Assembly (NCBI GenBank): GCA_963662175.1
Contig: OY759220.1
Location: 43,310,136 to 43,374,135 of the forward strand
Direction: 5' to 3'
Length of the DNA stretch: 64,000 nucleotides
Source of the DNA: Aradus depressus
Lineage: Eukaryota > Arthropoda > Insecta > Hemiptera > Aradidae
Below are positions 1 through 10,960 of this stretch, in pieces. The translations under genes were made by a program, and so were the position numbers. Numbering within the stretch: the first letter of the stretch is position 1; every line of letters starts with the position of its first letter. The notes below the pieces were generated by a model that saw only the letters and a program-made list of their open reading frames with translations, was not told the origin of the DNA and made no database searches.

Positions 1-1815
1 CATACTAGCTGTGGGGTCCGCTGTTGCAAGGCGCTAGCAGTGTGGCCCAGCGTATTTAACTACGTAGGTACTAGCTGTGGGGTCCACTGTTACAAAACAC
101 TTACTAGCTGTGATGCCCAGCGTTCCTAACTTCGTACTAGCTGTGGTGTCCGCTGTTGCAAGGCACAAACTAGATGTGGTGCCCAGGGTTCCTAACTTCG
201 TACTAGCTGTGGTGTCCGCTGTTGCAAGGCACATACTAGATGTGGTGCTCAGCGTTCCTAACTTCGTACTAGCTGTGGGGTCCGTTGTTGCAAGGCATTT
301 ACTAGCTATAGTGCCCAGCGTTCCTAACTATGTACTAGCTGTGAAGTTCGCTGTTGCAAAGCACTTACTAACTGTAATGCCCAGCGTATTTAACTACGTA
401 CTAGCTGTGGGGTCCGCTGTTGCAGGGCACTTAATAGCTGTGATGCCCAGCGTTCCTAACTACGTACTAGCTGTGGGGTCCGCTGTTGCGAGGCACATAT
501 TAGCTGTGGTGCCCAGGGTTCCTAACTTCGTACTAGCTGTGGGGTCCACTGTTACAAAACACTTACTAGCTGTGTTGCCCAGCGTTCCTAACTTCGTACT
601 AGCTGTGGTGTCCGCTGTTGCAAAGCACTTACTAACTGTAATGCCCAGCGTATTTAACTACATACTAGCTGTGGGGTCCGCTGTTGCAAGGCGCTAGCAG
701 TGTGGCCCAGCGTATTTAACTACGTAGGTACTAGCTGTGGGGTCCACTGTTACAAAACACTTACTAGCTGTGTTGCCCAGCGTTCCTAACTTCGTACTAG
801 CTGTGGTGTCCGCTGTTGCAAGGCACAAACTAGATGTGGTGCCCAGGGTTCCTAACTTCGTACTAGCTGTGGTGTCCGCTGTTGCAAGGCACATACTAGA
901 TGTGGTGCTCAGCGTTCCTAACTTCGTACTAGCTGTGGGGTCCGTTGTTGCAAGGCATTTACTAGCTATAGTGCCCAGCGTTCCTAACTATGTACTAGCT
1001 GTGAAGTTCGCTGTTGCAAAGCACTTACTAACTGTAATGCCCAGCGTATTTAACTACGTACTAGCTGTGGGGTCCGCTGTTGCAGGGCACTTAATAGCTG
1101 TGATGCCCAGCGTTCCTAACTACGTACTAGCTGTGGGGTCCGCTGTTGCGAGGCACATATTAGCTGTGGTGCCCAGGGTTCCTAACTTCGTACTAGCTGT
1201 GGGGTCCACTGTTACAAAACACTTACTAGCTGTGTTGCCCAGCGTTCCTAACTTCGTACTAGCTGTGGTGTCCGCTGTTGCAAGGCACAAACTAGATGTG
1301 GTGCCCAGGGTTCCTAACTTCGTACTAGCTGTGGTGTCCGCTGTTGCAAGGCACATACTAGATGTGGTGCTCAGCGTTTCTAACTTCGTACTAGCTGTGG
1401 GGTCCGCTGTTGCAAGGCACATACTAGATGTGGTGCTCAGCGTTCCTAACTTCGTACTAGCTGTGGTGTCCGCTGTTGCAAGGCACATACTAGATGTGGT
1501 GCCCAGGGTTCCTAACTTCGTACTAGTGTGGTGTCCGCTGTTGCAAGGCACATACTAGATGTGGTGCTCAGCGTTCCGAACTTCGTACTAGCTGTGGGGT
1601 CCGCTGTTGCAAGGCACAAACTGGATGTGGTGCTCAGCGTTCCGAACTTCGTACTACCTGTGGGGTCCGCTGTTGCAAGGCACAAACTAGATGTGGTGCT
1701 CAGCGTTCCGAACTTCGTACTAGCTGTGGGGTCCGCTGTTGCAAGGCACATACTAGATGTGGTGCCCAGGGTTCCTAACTTCGTACTAGCTGTGGTGTCC
1801 GCTGTTGCAAATTAA
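1..1815. repeat. 66-bp minisatellite array (left window edge)
   Basis: Continuous tandem array whose unit is 66 bp, built of two diverged 33-bp halves that both begin near tactag(c/a)tgtgg. One half continues into a gttgcaaggca motif, the other into gttcctaactt. The sequence from base 1 reappears almost unchanged from base 661, giving a 660-bp higher-order unit of ten 66-mers that holds to about 1280. Because 66 is a multiple of 3, long frames with a 22-residue period stay open on both strands; I do not regard these as genes. The array starts before the window. Confidence 0.95.
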
Positions 1816-2886
1816 TACAGCTATGTTGGTAGATAGGCAGCATCCAGAAACAAAGATGGTCAACCAAAGAAAGATTCAGATGTATCGGGAAAGTCCCATC
1901 CGAAGGACGACGTGCTCAAAGTTATTTTTAACCTAAGTGAAATTTCAGCTACCCAGGTTTAGATACGTAACATACGACTCATTATCGAGTACCTGACATA
2001 CGAAAAAGCCCTCGATCATAGCTTAGAGTCCAAACCGAAGAACGACGTGCTCAAGTTATTTTTAACGTAAATGAAATTTCAACTACCCAGGTTTAGATAC
2101 GTAACATACGACTCATTATCGAGTACCCGACATACGAAAAGGCCCTCGATCATAGCTTAAAGTCCAAACCGAAGGACGACGTGCTCAAATTTATTTTTAT
2201 CTTCCCGATTAAAACATCTGACCTAAGTGACTTGGCTAGATTTCGAAATGGCGATCCTGAGCTCGGTAAACTCCATTCTTCAAATTTCTCGCTTTTAAAC
2301 GGTTTTTAGTTTTAATATTTGTTAAAACTGATGAACAACCGGGATATCTGAATCCTACACAAAAATTGAAATAAAAATGTTTTTCGAAAAATGTCGGGCT
2401 AAATACCATTCTTCATATTCCTGCTGTTTAACGGTTTATAGATTTAATATTTGTTAAAACTGATAGACAGATTTCGATATATCGGGAAAGTCCTATCCGA
2501 AGGACGACGTGCTCAAGGTTTTTTGAACCTAAGTGAAATTTTAGCTACCTAGGTTTAGTTACATAACATAGGACTCATTATCGAGCACCTGACATACAAA
2601 AAGGCCCTCGATCATAGCCTAAAGTCTAATCCGAAGGACGACGTGCTCAAATTTATTTTTATCTTCCCGAATAAAATATCTGACCTAAGTGCCTTGGCTA
2701 GATTTCTAAGTGGCGATCCTGAGCTCGATAGACTCCATATGTAGGATAAAATAAGTTACCGTTTGGTTTCTACTAACATTATCAAGGAAGAAATGTGGAA
2801 TATAAGTGGGCTTTGGAGATGGTAGTAGGAAGTTGGCAGGAGTGTTGGGTGATGTCACGTACCCTATGTTGAGCGGAACGTTTAAG
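1816..2886. repeat. tail of a composite Helitron block with SINE-derived segments
   Basis: This stretch follows the 66-bp array and is closely matched by 59648-60587. It contains three diverged repeats (about 1980-2060, 2105-2200 and 2570-2665) with a catccgaaggacg(a)cgtgct core preceded by a gagtacctgacat motif. These resemble, in antisense, the body of the tRNA-derived SINE found elsewhere in the window. No credible coding region is seen. It ends at the Helitron 5' terminus at 2887. Confidence 0.6.
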
Positions 2887-3859
2887 TCTATATTAATAAA
2901 GCTGAAACGGGGTTTGTGGGTTTGTGTGTTTGTATGTTTGTTCCAGCATCACGCCCATACGGCTGGACGGATTTTTATGAAACTTCTCATGTAGCATTCT
3001 TTTGAGCCCGATTGAATAATAGGCTATGTCGCGTCCCAAAATTTTGATCGGGAGGGGGGGTAGTAAGGGGGGCCTAAGTATACAAATAGTGCTAACTCAT
3101 TAACTAATGGTCGAATTGTCATGAAATTTCACATGTAGTATTTTTAAAAGCCAAAAAGGAAAAAAAGGTGTGTGGCGTCCCAAAGTTTTGAACGGGAGGG
3201 GGGTTGTGGGGTAGGCGTAAATTTGAAGATAGTGATAGATCATTTACGGATGATCGGATTGTCATGGAATTTTTTATGTAGTATTCTTGATGGCCAAATA
3301 GAAAAATACACTATGTGACATCTTCAAAAATTTAACAGGGGGGGGGGGGGGGGGAGCAAAGCATAAAAAAATGCTGATTGATTAAAGGGTAATCGGATTG
3401 TCATGAATTTCACATGTAGTAGTAACTATGTATTCGCTGTGGGGTCCGCTGTTGCAAGGCATTTACAAGCTGTGGTGCACAGCGTTCCTAACTACGTACT
3501 AAATGTGGTGTTCGCCGTCGCAAGGCACATACTAGCTGTGGTGCCCAGCGTTCCTAACTACGTACTAGATGTGGGGTCCGCCGTCAGCGTTCCTAACTTC
3601 TTACTAGCTGTGGTGCCCAGCGATGCCAAGTATTCACTAGCTGGGGTTTCCGCCGTTGAAAGGCGCATACTAGCTGTGGTGCCTAGGGGTCTTAAAAACT
3701 TACTAGCGTTACTATAGTTGAAGGACTATAAGCCTTATTCCGTATGAATAATCGAAAATTATAACATCATGAATGTGGTGTCGAAGGATTGAATAGACTT
3801 ACAGGAGATATTGAGAGAAAATTCAAAGTTCCCCGGGCAACGCCGGGTATTACTGCTAG
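2887..3859 (+). mobile_element. Helitron-like non-autonomous element A
   Basis: It starts tctatattaataaagctg and ends CTAG, with a GC-rich hairpin (cccgg/ccggg stem) about 8 bases before the CTAG. These are the expected termini of rolling-circle Helitrons: 5' TC, and a 3' hairpin followed by CTRR. The 5' part includes the accgctggacggattttt-type stretch common in arthropod Helitrons. Inside are about three 143-bp G-rich repeats and a short 66-bp repeat array (3420-3715). There is no Rep/helicase gene, so it needs helper proteins. The next element begins at the very next base. Confidence 0.8.
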
Positions 3860-3959
3860 TCTATATTAATAAAGCTGAAACGGGGTTTGTTTGTTTGTTT
3901 GTATGTTTGTTCCAGCATCATGCCCAAACCGCTGGACGGATCTTCATGAAACTTCCCAT

Positions 3960-5100
3960 GTAGCATTCTTTTGAGCCCGATTGAATAATAGGCTATGTGG
4001 CGTCCCAAAATTTTGGTCGGGAGGGGGGGTTGTAAGGGGGGCCTAAGTATAAATATAGTCCTATCTCATTAACTAATTGTTGGATTGTAATGAAATTACG
4101 TATGTAGTATGCTTAATGGCCAAATAGAAATATAAGGTGTGTGGCGTTCCAAAATTTTTAACTGGAGGGGGGTGGAGGGGGGGCCTAAGTATAAATATAG
4201 AGCTAACTCTTTAACGGTTGGTCATATTGTCACGAAATTTCCCATGTAGTATTCCTGAAGGCCAAATAGAAAAATAAGGTGTGTGGCGTCCCAAAGTTTT
4301 GAACGGGTGGGGGGGTTGTGGGGGGGCCTAAGTATAAATATAGAGCTAACTCTTTAACGGTTGGTCATATTGTCACGAAATTTCCCATGTAGCATTCCTG
4401 AAGGCCAAATAGAAAAATAAGGTGTGTGGCGTCCCAAAGTTTTGAACGGGAGGGGGGGTTGAGGGGGGGCCTAAGTATAAATATAGAGCTAACTCTTTAA
4501 CGGTTGATCGTATTGTCACGAAATTTCACATGTAGTATTTTTAAAAGCCAAATAGAAATATAAGGTGTGTGGCGACCCAAAGTTTTGAATGGAAGGGGGG
4601 GTTGTGGGGGTAGGCCCAAGTATAAATGTAGTGCTGACTCTTTACGGTTGGTCATATTGTCACGAAATTTCACATGTAGTATTCCTGAAGGCCAAATAGG
4701 AAAATAGGCGGTGTGACGGCTCAAAATTTTATACGGGAGGAGGGGTTGAGGGGGGGGGGGGGACTAAGTATAAATATAGTGCTAGCTCATTAACGGTTTG
4801 TCGTATTGTCATGGAATTTCACATGTAGTATTCTTAAAGGCCAAATAGAAAAATAGGGTGTGTGACGTCAAAAAATTGTGAACGGGAGGGGGGTTATGGG
4901 GGTAGGCCTAAATTTGAAGATAGTGATATGTCATTAACGGATGATCGGATTCTCATGGAATTTCACATGTAGTATTCTTGATGGCCAAATAGAAAAATAC
5001 ACTATGTGACATCTTAAAAATTTAGGGGGGGGGGGGGGGGGGCTAAGCATAAAAATAATGCTGAATGATTAAAGGGTAATCGGATTGTCATGAATTTCAC
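3960..5100. repeat. 143-bp G-rich tandem repeat inside Helitron B
   Basis: About eight copies of a unit containing gaacgggagggggg, cctaagtataaatatag, tcacgaaatttcacatgtag and ggtgtgtggcgtccc. The unit resembles the first 150-200 bases of the Helitron itself (ggacggatttttatgaaact, catgtagcattctt, ggcgtcccaaaattttga), so it probably arose by repeated duplication of the element's 5' region. Confidence 0.85.
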
Positions 5101-5492
5101 ATGTAGTAGTAGTAACTATGTATTCGCTGTGGGGTTCACTGTTGCAAGACATTCACTAGCTGTGATGCCCAGCGTTCCTAATATCGTACTAGCTGTGGGG
5201 TCCGCTGTTGCAAGGCACTTACTAGCTGTAGTGCTCAGCCCCAGCGTTCCTAACTTTTTACTAGCTGTGGGGTTCGCTGTTGCAAGGCACAAACTAGCTG
5301 TGATGCCCAGTGGTTCTAACTACGTACTAGCTGTGGGGTCCGCTGTTGCAAGGCACTTAATAGCTATAGGGCCCAGCGTTCCTAAAAACGTACTATCTGT
5401 GGGGTCCGCTGTTGCAAGGCACTTACTTTTTTTTTTTTTTTTTTTCGGATATACCGGCCTCTGAAGGGGGCTCAAAAACACCCGTCCTCCGC

Positions 5493-7323
5493 TTAGGGAG
5501 CAGCTAAGAGCACATTCTCGTTTAGTTTATTTTTTCCCCCGGCCTGCTGTAGAACCCAGGTCGTTCGGCCATCTGATGATCGTGACCATCGCTGCTGCCA
5601 TTTATCTACTATCCACTCTTGGACTATGTCCTTACAACGCTCTGGTCTGGACTGTCCGTGTAGTTCCTCCTCCAGGGCTAGTCGCAAAGGCTCGTTGGTA
5701 TCCCCTCTAAGTGGCAGATTGCGTCTGCAGTGGTACGAGGTGACGGCCCCGTCCAAGACCAAGTCAATGGGTGGGGCTCCCGCCAGTACCTGCAGCGCAG
5801 CCGTAGAGATAGTCCGGCCTTTGCGTTCTCTGTGCCTGGACGAGGATAACCCGCTGCCGTTTCGTAGGGCGATGCCACCATCCCGCAGCCGCGTACCTCG
5901 CAACAGCCTCGAACACCCCGGTGTAGATAGCTCTACACGGGGAGTAGCCGAGGCCCCATGTTGCTCGGGCTAGGCAGCTCAGAGCGTTGAAAGTGGCTAT
6001 AGTCCTCTCTTTAAAGGCAACAGCGTGGGGTGTCACGTTCAGACCCGGCCCGATTCGCACTCCCAGGTACGTAACCGTTGCCGGGCACTCAACGCGCAGC
6101 CCATGGTATCTTATGACCAGAGGATGCCGGGCGTCAGTCCTCCCTCTCATTAGCATGGCCAACGCCTTGCCGGGTGAGAGGGCGAGTTTGTTGGCGCAAC
6201 ACCAGCTGTCAATGTGCCCAATGGCGATCTCCGCGCGTTGGGTCAGAGCAGCGCGACTATCTGCGTGCACCGTGACCACGAGGTCGTCGACGTAGGCTAT
6301 TGCCTTGAAACCACGATTCTCTAGGTCACGGAGCAGTTCGTCAAAGAGTATGGTCCACAGAGTGGGTCCGAGGACCGAGCCCTGAGGACAGCCTCTGGTG
6401 ACCTCCACAGTAGTGCTGGCATAGCTCTGGCTCATGGTTGCTGAACGTTCGCAGAGGAAGCTGGAGATCAGCCCAAATAGATTTCTAGGTGGTCCCATCA
6501 TTCGCAGTCGCGTGAGAATCGCAGGCCACCAGGCGCTATCGAAGGCCGCTGCAATGTCGAGGAAGACACAGAGTGCATATTTGCCCCTGTCCTCCTCCAC
6601 ATCCGCCCTTAGCCTCCTCAAGGCGTCCTCAGTGGACCTACCCCTCAGGCAACCGTACTGCCGATGGGACACGTAGGCATGAACTTGGGCGCGAATTCCG
6701 TTGAGGACGAGAGTCTCCAGCACCTTACCGAGCACAGGAAGTAGGCTGATTGGTCTATAACTCCTTGCCAAGGCAAGGTCCCTGTCCCCAGGCTTGAGAA
6801 ACGTGCAAACAATGGCCCGTTTCCATGCTCTCGGAAAGTGGCCCTGCCTCAAGCAGGCATTGTACAGGTGCATCAGATCTGGCTTGATGACCGGGAAAGC
6901 TTTCTTGATTATGGCCGCGTCTATGAGATCACTCCCAGGGGCGCCGCCACTCTTCTGCTTCCCAACCGCCAAATCCAAATCGATCACATCTCAATCAGGC
7001 GCATCTCCCGTATCCGGCAGCGCACGAGATGCAAACCTGATGTCATGCTGGCTGGGAGTATCTTCCTCCGGGCTATCCGCCGGGAAGGCCTCTTTCAGGT
7101 ACATCCCAGCGGCCTCCTCCAGAGACGTGGCGTACAATCCGCCATCTCTGATGGAGGCCATGAGGGCGACCGCTTTTAGCCTGCCGGTGGCAACCCGGTA
7201 GGGGATCCCCCACGGGTTTTTGCTGCTCTCGTCCTCAATGAACTTCTTCCAACTTTCCTTTTTTGCGGTTTCGATCCGCTTACCATGAGCCTTGCTTAGT
7301 TGCCTGTACTCCTCCCTTCGCAT
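5493..7323 (-). pseudogene. LINE reverse transcriptase, R1-like, broken
   Basis: The linker frame (7323-6991) runs in frame into RT but is cut by one TGA at about 6991. The RT frame (6987 to about 5870) has LLPVLGKVLETL, the GCPQGSVLGPTLW motif, and AYVDDLVV, the YxDD-type catalytic motif with Val as x. A frameshift near 5870 moves the reading into another frame, which carries GAPPIDLVLDG and ends near 5493. That motif is typical of R1/TRAS-like elements. The product would be non-functional. Confidence 0.85.
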
Positions 7324-7328
7324 TCACC

Positions 7329-7876
7329 TTAGGAGAGGGTCTCGGCACCGTTGGCTCCTTCTCCTGGCACGATGAACGGCCCTTTTGGCAAGGGTGAGGT
7401 CCTCGCTCCACCAGGGGACCTTCTAGGGCCGGTTGACTTTTCTCGGGATGGTTTCGTCGGCGGCTCGCAGCAAAATACTGCTGAGTTTGCCAACCTCCTC
7501 CTCAATCTGGTCAACCGGGTCCAAGCCCCTGAGGCCCTCCCATTCCTCGTCACAGGAGTAGGTGGTGACAGACGCCACGAAGACGATATGGGCTTGCGAG
7601 TAGCAAAGCGGGAGTCCCTAGGCCTGAATGCAGGGAGCCGGGCATCAAAGAGCCGAACGTCTAGGACACTATGGTCACTAGACGTAATCTCTCGGACGCT
7701 CCAGCTACCCAGAGCCCGGTATAGGGTACTCGACACCAACGTGACGTCTATGTGAGAGTCTCCATTGGAGCCACGGAAGGTGGGAGAGGAGTGCGGGTCA
7801 TTAACAACGCATAGATCATGGCGGGCGATCACATCCAGCAGTCTATCGCCCCGGTGGTTGGGCTCGGTCCTTGGAC
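7329..7876 (-). pseudogene. LINE endonuclease (EEP) C-terminal remnant
   Basis: The reverse-strand frame carries RTEPNHRGDRLLDVIARH, then SPTFRGSNGDSHIDVTLVSS and the EITSSDHSVLDV motif. These are the closing motifs of the apurinic-type endonuclease of non-LTR retrotransposons: Asp of DVTL, and the Ser-Asp-His triad. The N-terminal half of the domain is missing because the element is 5' truncated, and a frameshift near 7325 separates this frame from the downstream linker. Confidence 0.75.
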
Positions 7877-7998
7877 CCACTCTGTGGACCATACTCTTTG
7901 ACGAACTGCTCCGTGACCTAGAGAATCGTGGTTTCAAAGCAATAGCCTACGTCGACGACCTCGTGGTCACGGTGCACGCAGATAGTCGCGCTGCTCTG
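7861..7998 (+). pseudogene. inverted duplicate of the LINE's own RT core
   Basis: These 138 bases read on the + strand as VLGPTLWTILFDELLRDL through IAYVDDLVV. They are the reverse complement of about 6245-6385 in the same element. They occupy the 5' end of the insertion, immediately inside the target-site duplication. The junction shows microhomology: ggctcggtcct occurs in both endonuclease and RT. Confidence 0.85.
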
Positions 7999-8496
7999 CA
8001 AGGCACTTACTAGCTGTGATTCCCAGCGTTCCTAACTTCGTACTAGCTGTGGGCTCCGCTGTTGCGAGGCACATACTAGCTGTGGTGACCAGCGTTCCTA
8101 ACTACGTACTAGCTGTGGGGTCCGCCGTCGCAAGGCATATACTACCTGTGATGCCCAGCATTCCCAACTACGTACTAGCTGTGGTGCCCAGCGTTGCAAG
8201 GCACATACTAGCTGTGGTCACAAACGTTCTTAAGTACGCACTGGCTAGGACGTCCAGCGATGCTAAGTATTCACAAGCTGTGGTTTCCGCCGTTGAAAGG
8301 CGCATACTAGCTGTGGTGCCCAGGGGTCCTAAAAACTTACTAGCGTTACTACAGTTGAAGGACTATAAGCCTTATTCCATTTGAATAATTGAAAAGGATA
8401 ACATCGTGAATGTACTGTCGAAGAATTGAATAGCCTTATAGGAGATATTGGGAGAAAAGTCAAAGTTCCCCGGGCAACGCCGGGTATTACTGCTAG

Positions 8497-8820
8497 TATA
8501 AAATAAAATAAAAATGATAGAATATTATACCAAAAGTTATTAGCAATAATACGGAGCTCCTCAGAGCTGATATTAACGTGAATCACGTACTTGTCAATGT
8601 TAGTTATTTGAGCCCCTCTCCTTAATCTCCGCTTTCGCTGCTTCATTTCGTCGACAATTATTAGAGTTTCTGTGTTGAGCCCCCTACAATCCCCCTCCCC
8701 CCTCCAATTAAACATATATCCCTGTGTCGGAAGTTATCTTGTTCACAAATACAGAGAGCATATTTATTTATTTTCATTTAGAATTAGGAAGTTACATAAA
8801 AAGAAATTCTGGTGAAAAAT
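8497..8820. other. unassigned spacer between Helitron B and a Jockey fragment
   Basis: AT-rich sequence beginning tataaaataaaataaaa right after the Helitron 3' end. A long reverse frame crosses it but has no recognisable domain. I see no gene or RNA here. Confidence 0.5.
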
Positions 8821-10387
8821 GTATTTATTTATTTATTTATTTACATATTCACAACGACAACATTTGTCACTAGTGATCGTGATGATGTGCTGTGGCAAGT
8901 GTGTCGCTGTACAGCTGAGGTACGTGACCGAAGAGGAGTCCAGGCTAGTCCTGGAGCAGGTCCCTCTGACATGCCCGCTTTAGACGTCTTGGTGGATTTG
9001 TGGGGAGAGTGTTCGTGGATAATTGGAGAATAAGTGGATTGGCGTGATGATGGAGTTTGTCGTGAAAATTTTGATATCGTGTCTTGATAACAGAAGGTAT
9101 AAATGGGATGTTGAGGTCATTATGTAATGTGAGGTTGGAAACGTAAAATGGGGCATTGGCAATGTGGCGTAGTATGATGGATTGTAATGACTGAAGGCGT
9201 TGTATGTTTGATTTTTTGGCTGATCCCCATATCTCGATTCCGTAAGTCCAGATGGGTTTTAGTATAGTGTTGTAAATGTGAAGTTTGTTTTCAAGCGATA
9301 ATGTCGATCGTCGTCCGATGATTGATTTCAGTCGTCCAAATCGTCTTTTGAGGTCTGTGCGATTCAGTCTGATATGAGTTGTCCAAGTTAAACGTCTGTC
9401 TAAATGAAGTCCTAGATATCGGACAGTGTCTGATGCAGGAATGGGCTGGTTGTTAATGTATACTGGTGGACAAGTGTTGTGTCTGAGAGTAAATGTGGTT
9501 TGCAGAGATTTGTCTCTATTAATTTTTAGTCTCCATTTGTTGGCCCAATCTCTTAGCTGGTGTAAATGCTCCTGTAAGTGTGAGCTTGCTTGTGTTGGGT
9601 CTGAGTGCGTTGAGAGAATGGCTGTGTCGTCTGCGTATGTAGCGAGTAGTGTGTTGTCGTGTTGTGGAATGTGTGCTGTGTAGATTGAGAAGAGTAGGGG
9701 ACTGAGGGAACTTCCTTGGGGGACTCCAGCTTTGACCTCCAAAAAATGTGATGAGGAAGATCCCTCAGATACCCTAAAGTTTCTGTTCTCTAGGAATGAC
9801 TTAAGTATTAAATAATATGTGTGAGGAAGGTGAGATTTAAGTGTTTAGAGCAGGCCTGGGTGCCAGACACGATCAAACGCTTTTTCAATGTCAGAAATAC
9901 GCCTGTGCAAAACTCTTTTCTTTCAAAGCTGGTGGCGATGTAATCGACCAAACGATGGCACTGGTGTATTGTCGAATGTCTTTGTCGAAAGCCAAATTGA
10001 TGGTCTGGGAGAAGGTTGTCTTGTGCAGTGATGTAGGTTAGTCTGTCCAGTAGAAGTCTCTCTAGTGGTTTGGATATCACAGGAAGCAGGCTTATAGCAC
10101 GGTATGACGAGGCCTGGTCTGGGGTTTTCCCTGGCTTAAGAATCATCCTGACTACTGATATCTTCCAGACAAGGGGATAGTAACATAGTCGTAGTACTGT
10201 GTTGTATAAATTCGTCAAGTAAATTAGTCCTTTTCTCGGTAGCTGTCGTAGTATCTCAGCGGTTATCAGATCATGACCTGGAGGTTTCCGTAAGGGGAGT
10301 TTTTTAATTGTCAGTTCAACTTCATTAGGACTGAATCCCTTTGGGGGGAGAGTTAGTTGGAGGGGGGTAGTAAGTGCTGTCAGTTAT
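8821..10387 (-). mobile_element. Jockey-clade LINE fragment (RT half and 3' end)
   Basis: On the reverse strand the element enters in the RT N-terminal region (KPPGHDLITAEILRQLP), continues through SSYRAISLLPVISKPLERLL and KAGVPQGSSLSPLLFSIY, and has the catalytic ATYADDTAIL. It goes on to TVRYLGLHLDRRLTW and ends at the [18 protein letters not shown] terminus. A frameshift near 9810-9850 breaks the fingers/palm region. The 3' tail is a TAAA-type repeat at 8821-8845. The endonuclease and the first RT motifs are absent. It lies just upstream of the F-box gene and in antisense to it. Confidence 0.85.
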
Positions 10388-10835
10388 TAAAACTATGAAT
10401 ACAAACATTGAAAAGTATTTTTTTGGGGCATCCAAGCATCAACACAATTTAAATTTAGCGATCCAGGTTGTCCTAGTGGTACGTCACACCCCACTGCTTA
10501 CTAAATTGGCCATCCCTTGTAGTCTACTGGTCTTGAGTAATACTATTTGAAATGTAAGAAAGCTTGGTCTGATTACTATGAGAGATCCAGACATAAAAAT
10601 ATATTTACAATGATAAAAAACATCCAAAAACAATCGTTGTCATTCGAAATGTACATGTAGAATTGGTTGATTTCATAATTTCAGATATTATATTCAAGTA
10701 TGTTTTCATAGAAGGGAAAAAGGATTAAACCGATTCTCTATCAGCTGTCTTGAGGTATCGATACAAGTGTCTAGTTCATTGCTCTTTAATTGTGAGAAGA
10801 TTTATGTATATCTCTTTTAAGATTTCGTAGTTTCG
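10388..10835. other. upstream region of the F-box gene
   Basis: About 450 bases of unique AT-rich sequence between the Jockey fragment and the start codon at 10836. It presumably contains the 5' UTR and core promoter, but I see no convincing TATA box, initiator or upstream splice structure. Confidence 0.4.
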
Positions 10836-10960
10836 ATGCCTTTCATATCCAAAGATTGGCGTTCACCCGGTGAACAATGGGTGAAAACAAATGAGGGTTG
10901 GGAGAAGAAAAAAGTTTTAGAATGTTCCTCAAGTGTTAACGTTATGCAAAATGATGACAG
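10836..10960 (+). CDS. FBXO25/FBXO32-like: F-box gene exon 1 (start)
   Basis: Encodes residues 1-42, beginning [15 protein letters not shown], which matches the family's highly conserved N terminus; this fixes the start codon. The exon ends ...gatgacag followed by gtatga and leaves two bases of a split Arg codon. Confidence 0.92.

Larger units (their letters stand above)
5428..7998 (-). mobile_element. R1-clade-like LINE, 5' truncated and defective, with target-site duplication
   Basis: The element lies on the reverse strand. Its poly-A tail appears as the T run at 5428-5445. It is flanked by the 13-bp direct repeat caaggcacttact (5415-5427 and 7999-8011), or 15 bp counting the shared tg. 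The repeat is part of the host 66-bp minisatellite, so this is a target-primed insertion into the array. From 5' to 3' on the reverse strand it holds the end of an EEP endonuclease, a linker, reverse transcriptase, and a C-terminal part. The 5'-most 138 bases are an inverted piece of the same RT. Confidence 0.85.
3860..8496 (+). mobile_element. Helitron-like element B, interrupted by a LINE
   Basis: It begins with the same tctatattaataaag terminus directly after the CTAG of element A, and ends at a second hairpin plus CTAG (8493-8496) followed by T. It contains about eight 143-bp units (3960-5100), a poly-G run, and a 66-bp array that is cut in two (5105-5427 and 7999-8340) by a reverse-strand LINE. 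Without the LINE it would be about 2.05 kb. No transposase is encoded. Confidence 0.8.

Noticed and set aside
77..1815. Long open frames of 22-residue repeats on both strands (also at 58763-59650 and 62650-63332)
   Set aside because: The 66-bp satellite period is a multiple of three, so frames stay open by arithmetic in both directions. There is no conserved start, no splice or promoter context, and unit variants change residues without constraint.
1..1815. CRISPR-like array
   Set aside because: The repeats are direct and contiguous without unique spacers, in a eukaryotic genome. It is a minisatellite.
5626..7755. Several + strand frames of 80-135 residues across the reverse LINE
   Set aside because: They are antisense shadows of the GC-rich reverse-strand RT and endonuclease frames, with no domain of their own.
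8329..8715. 128-residue reverse frame after Helitron B
   Set aside because: It crosses the Helitron 3' terminus and low-complexity sequence, with no recognisable motif.
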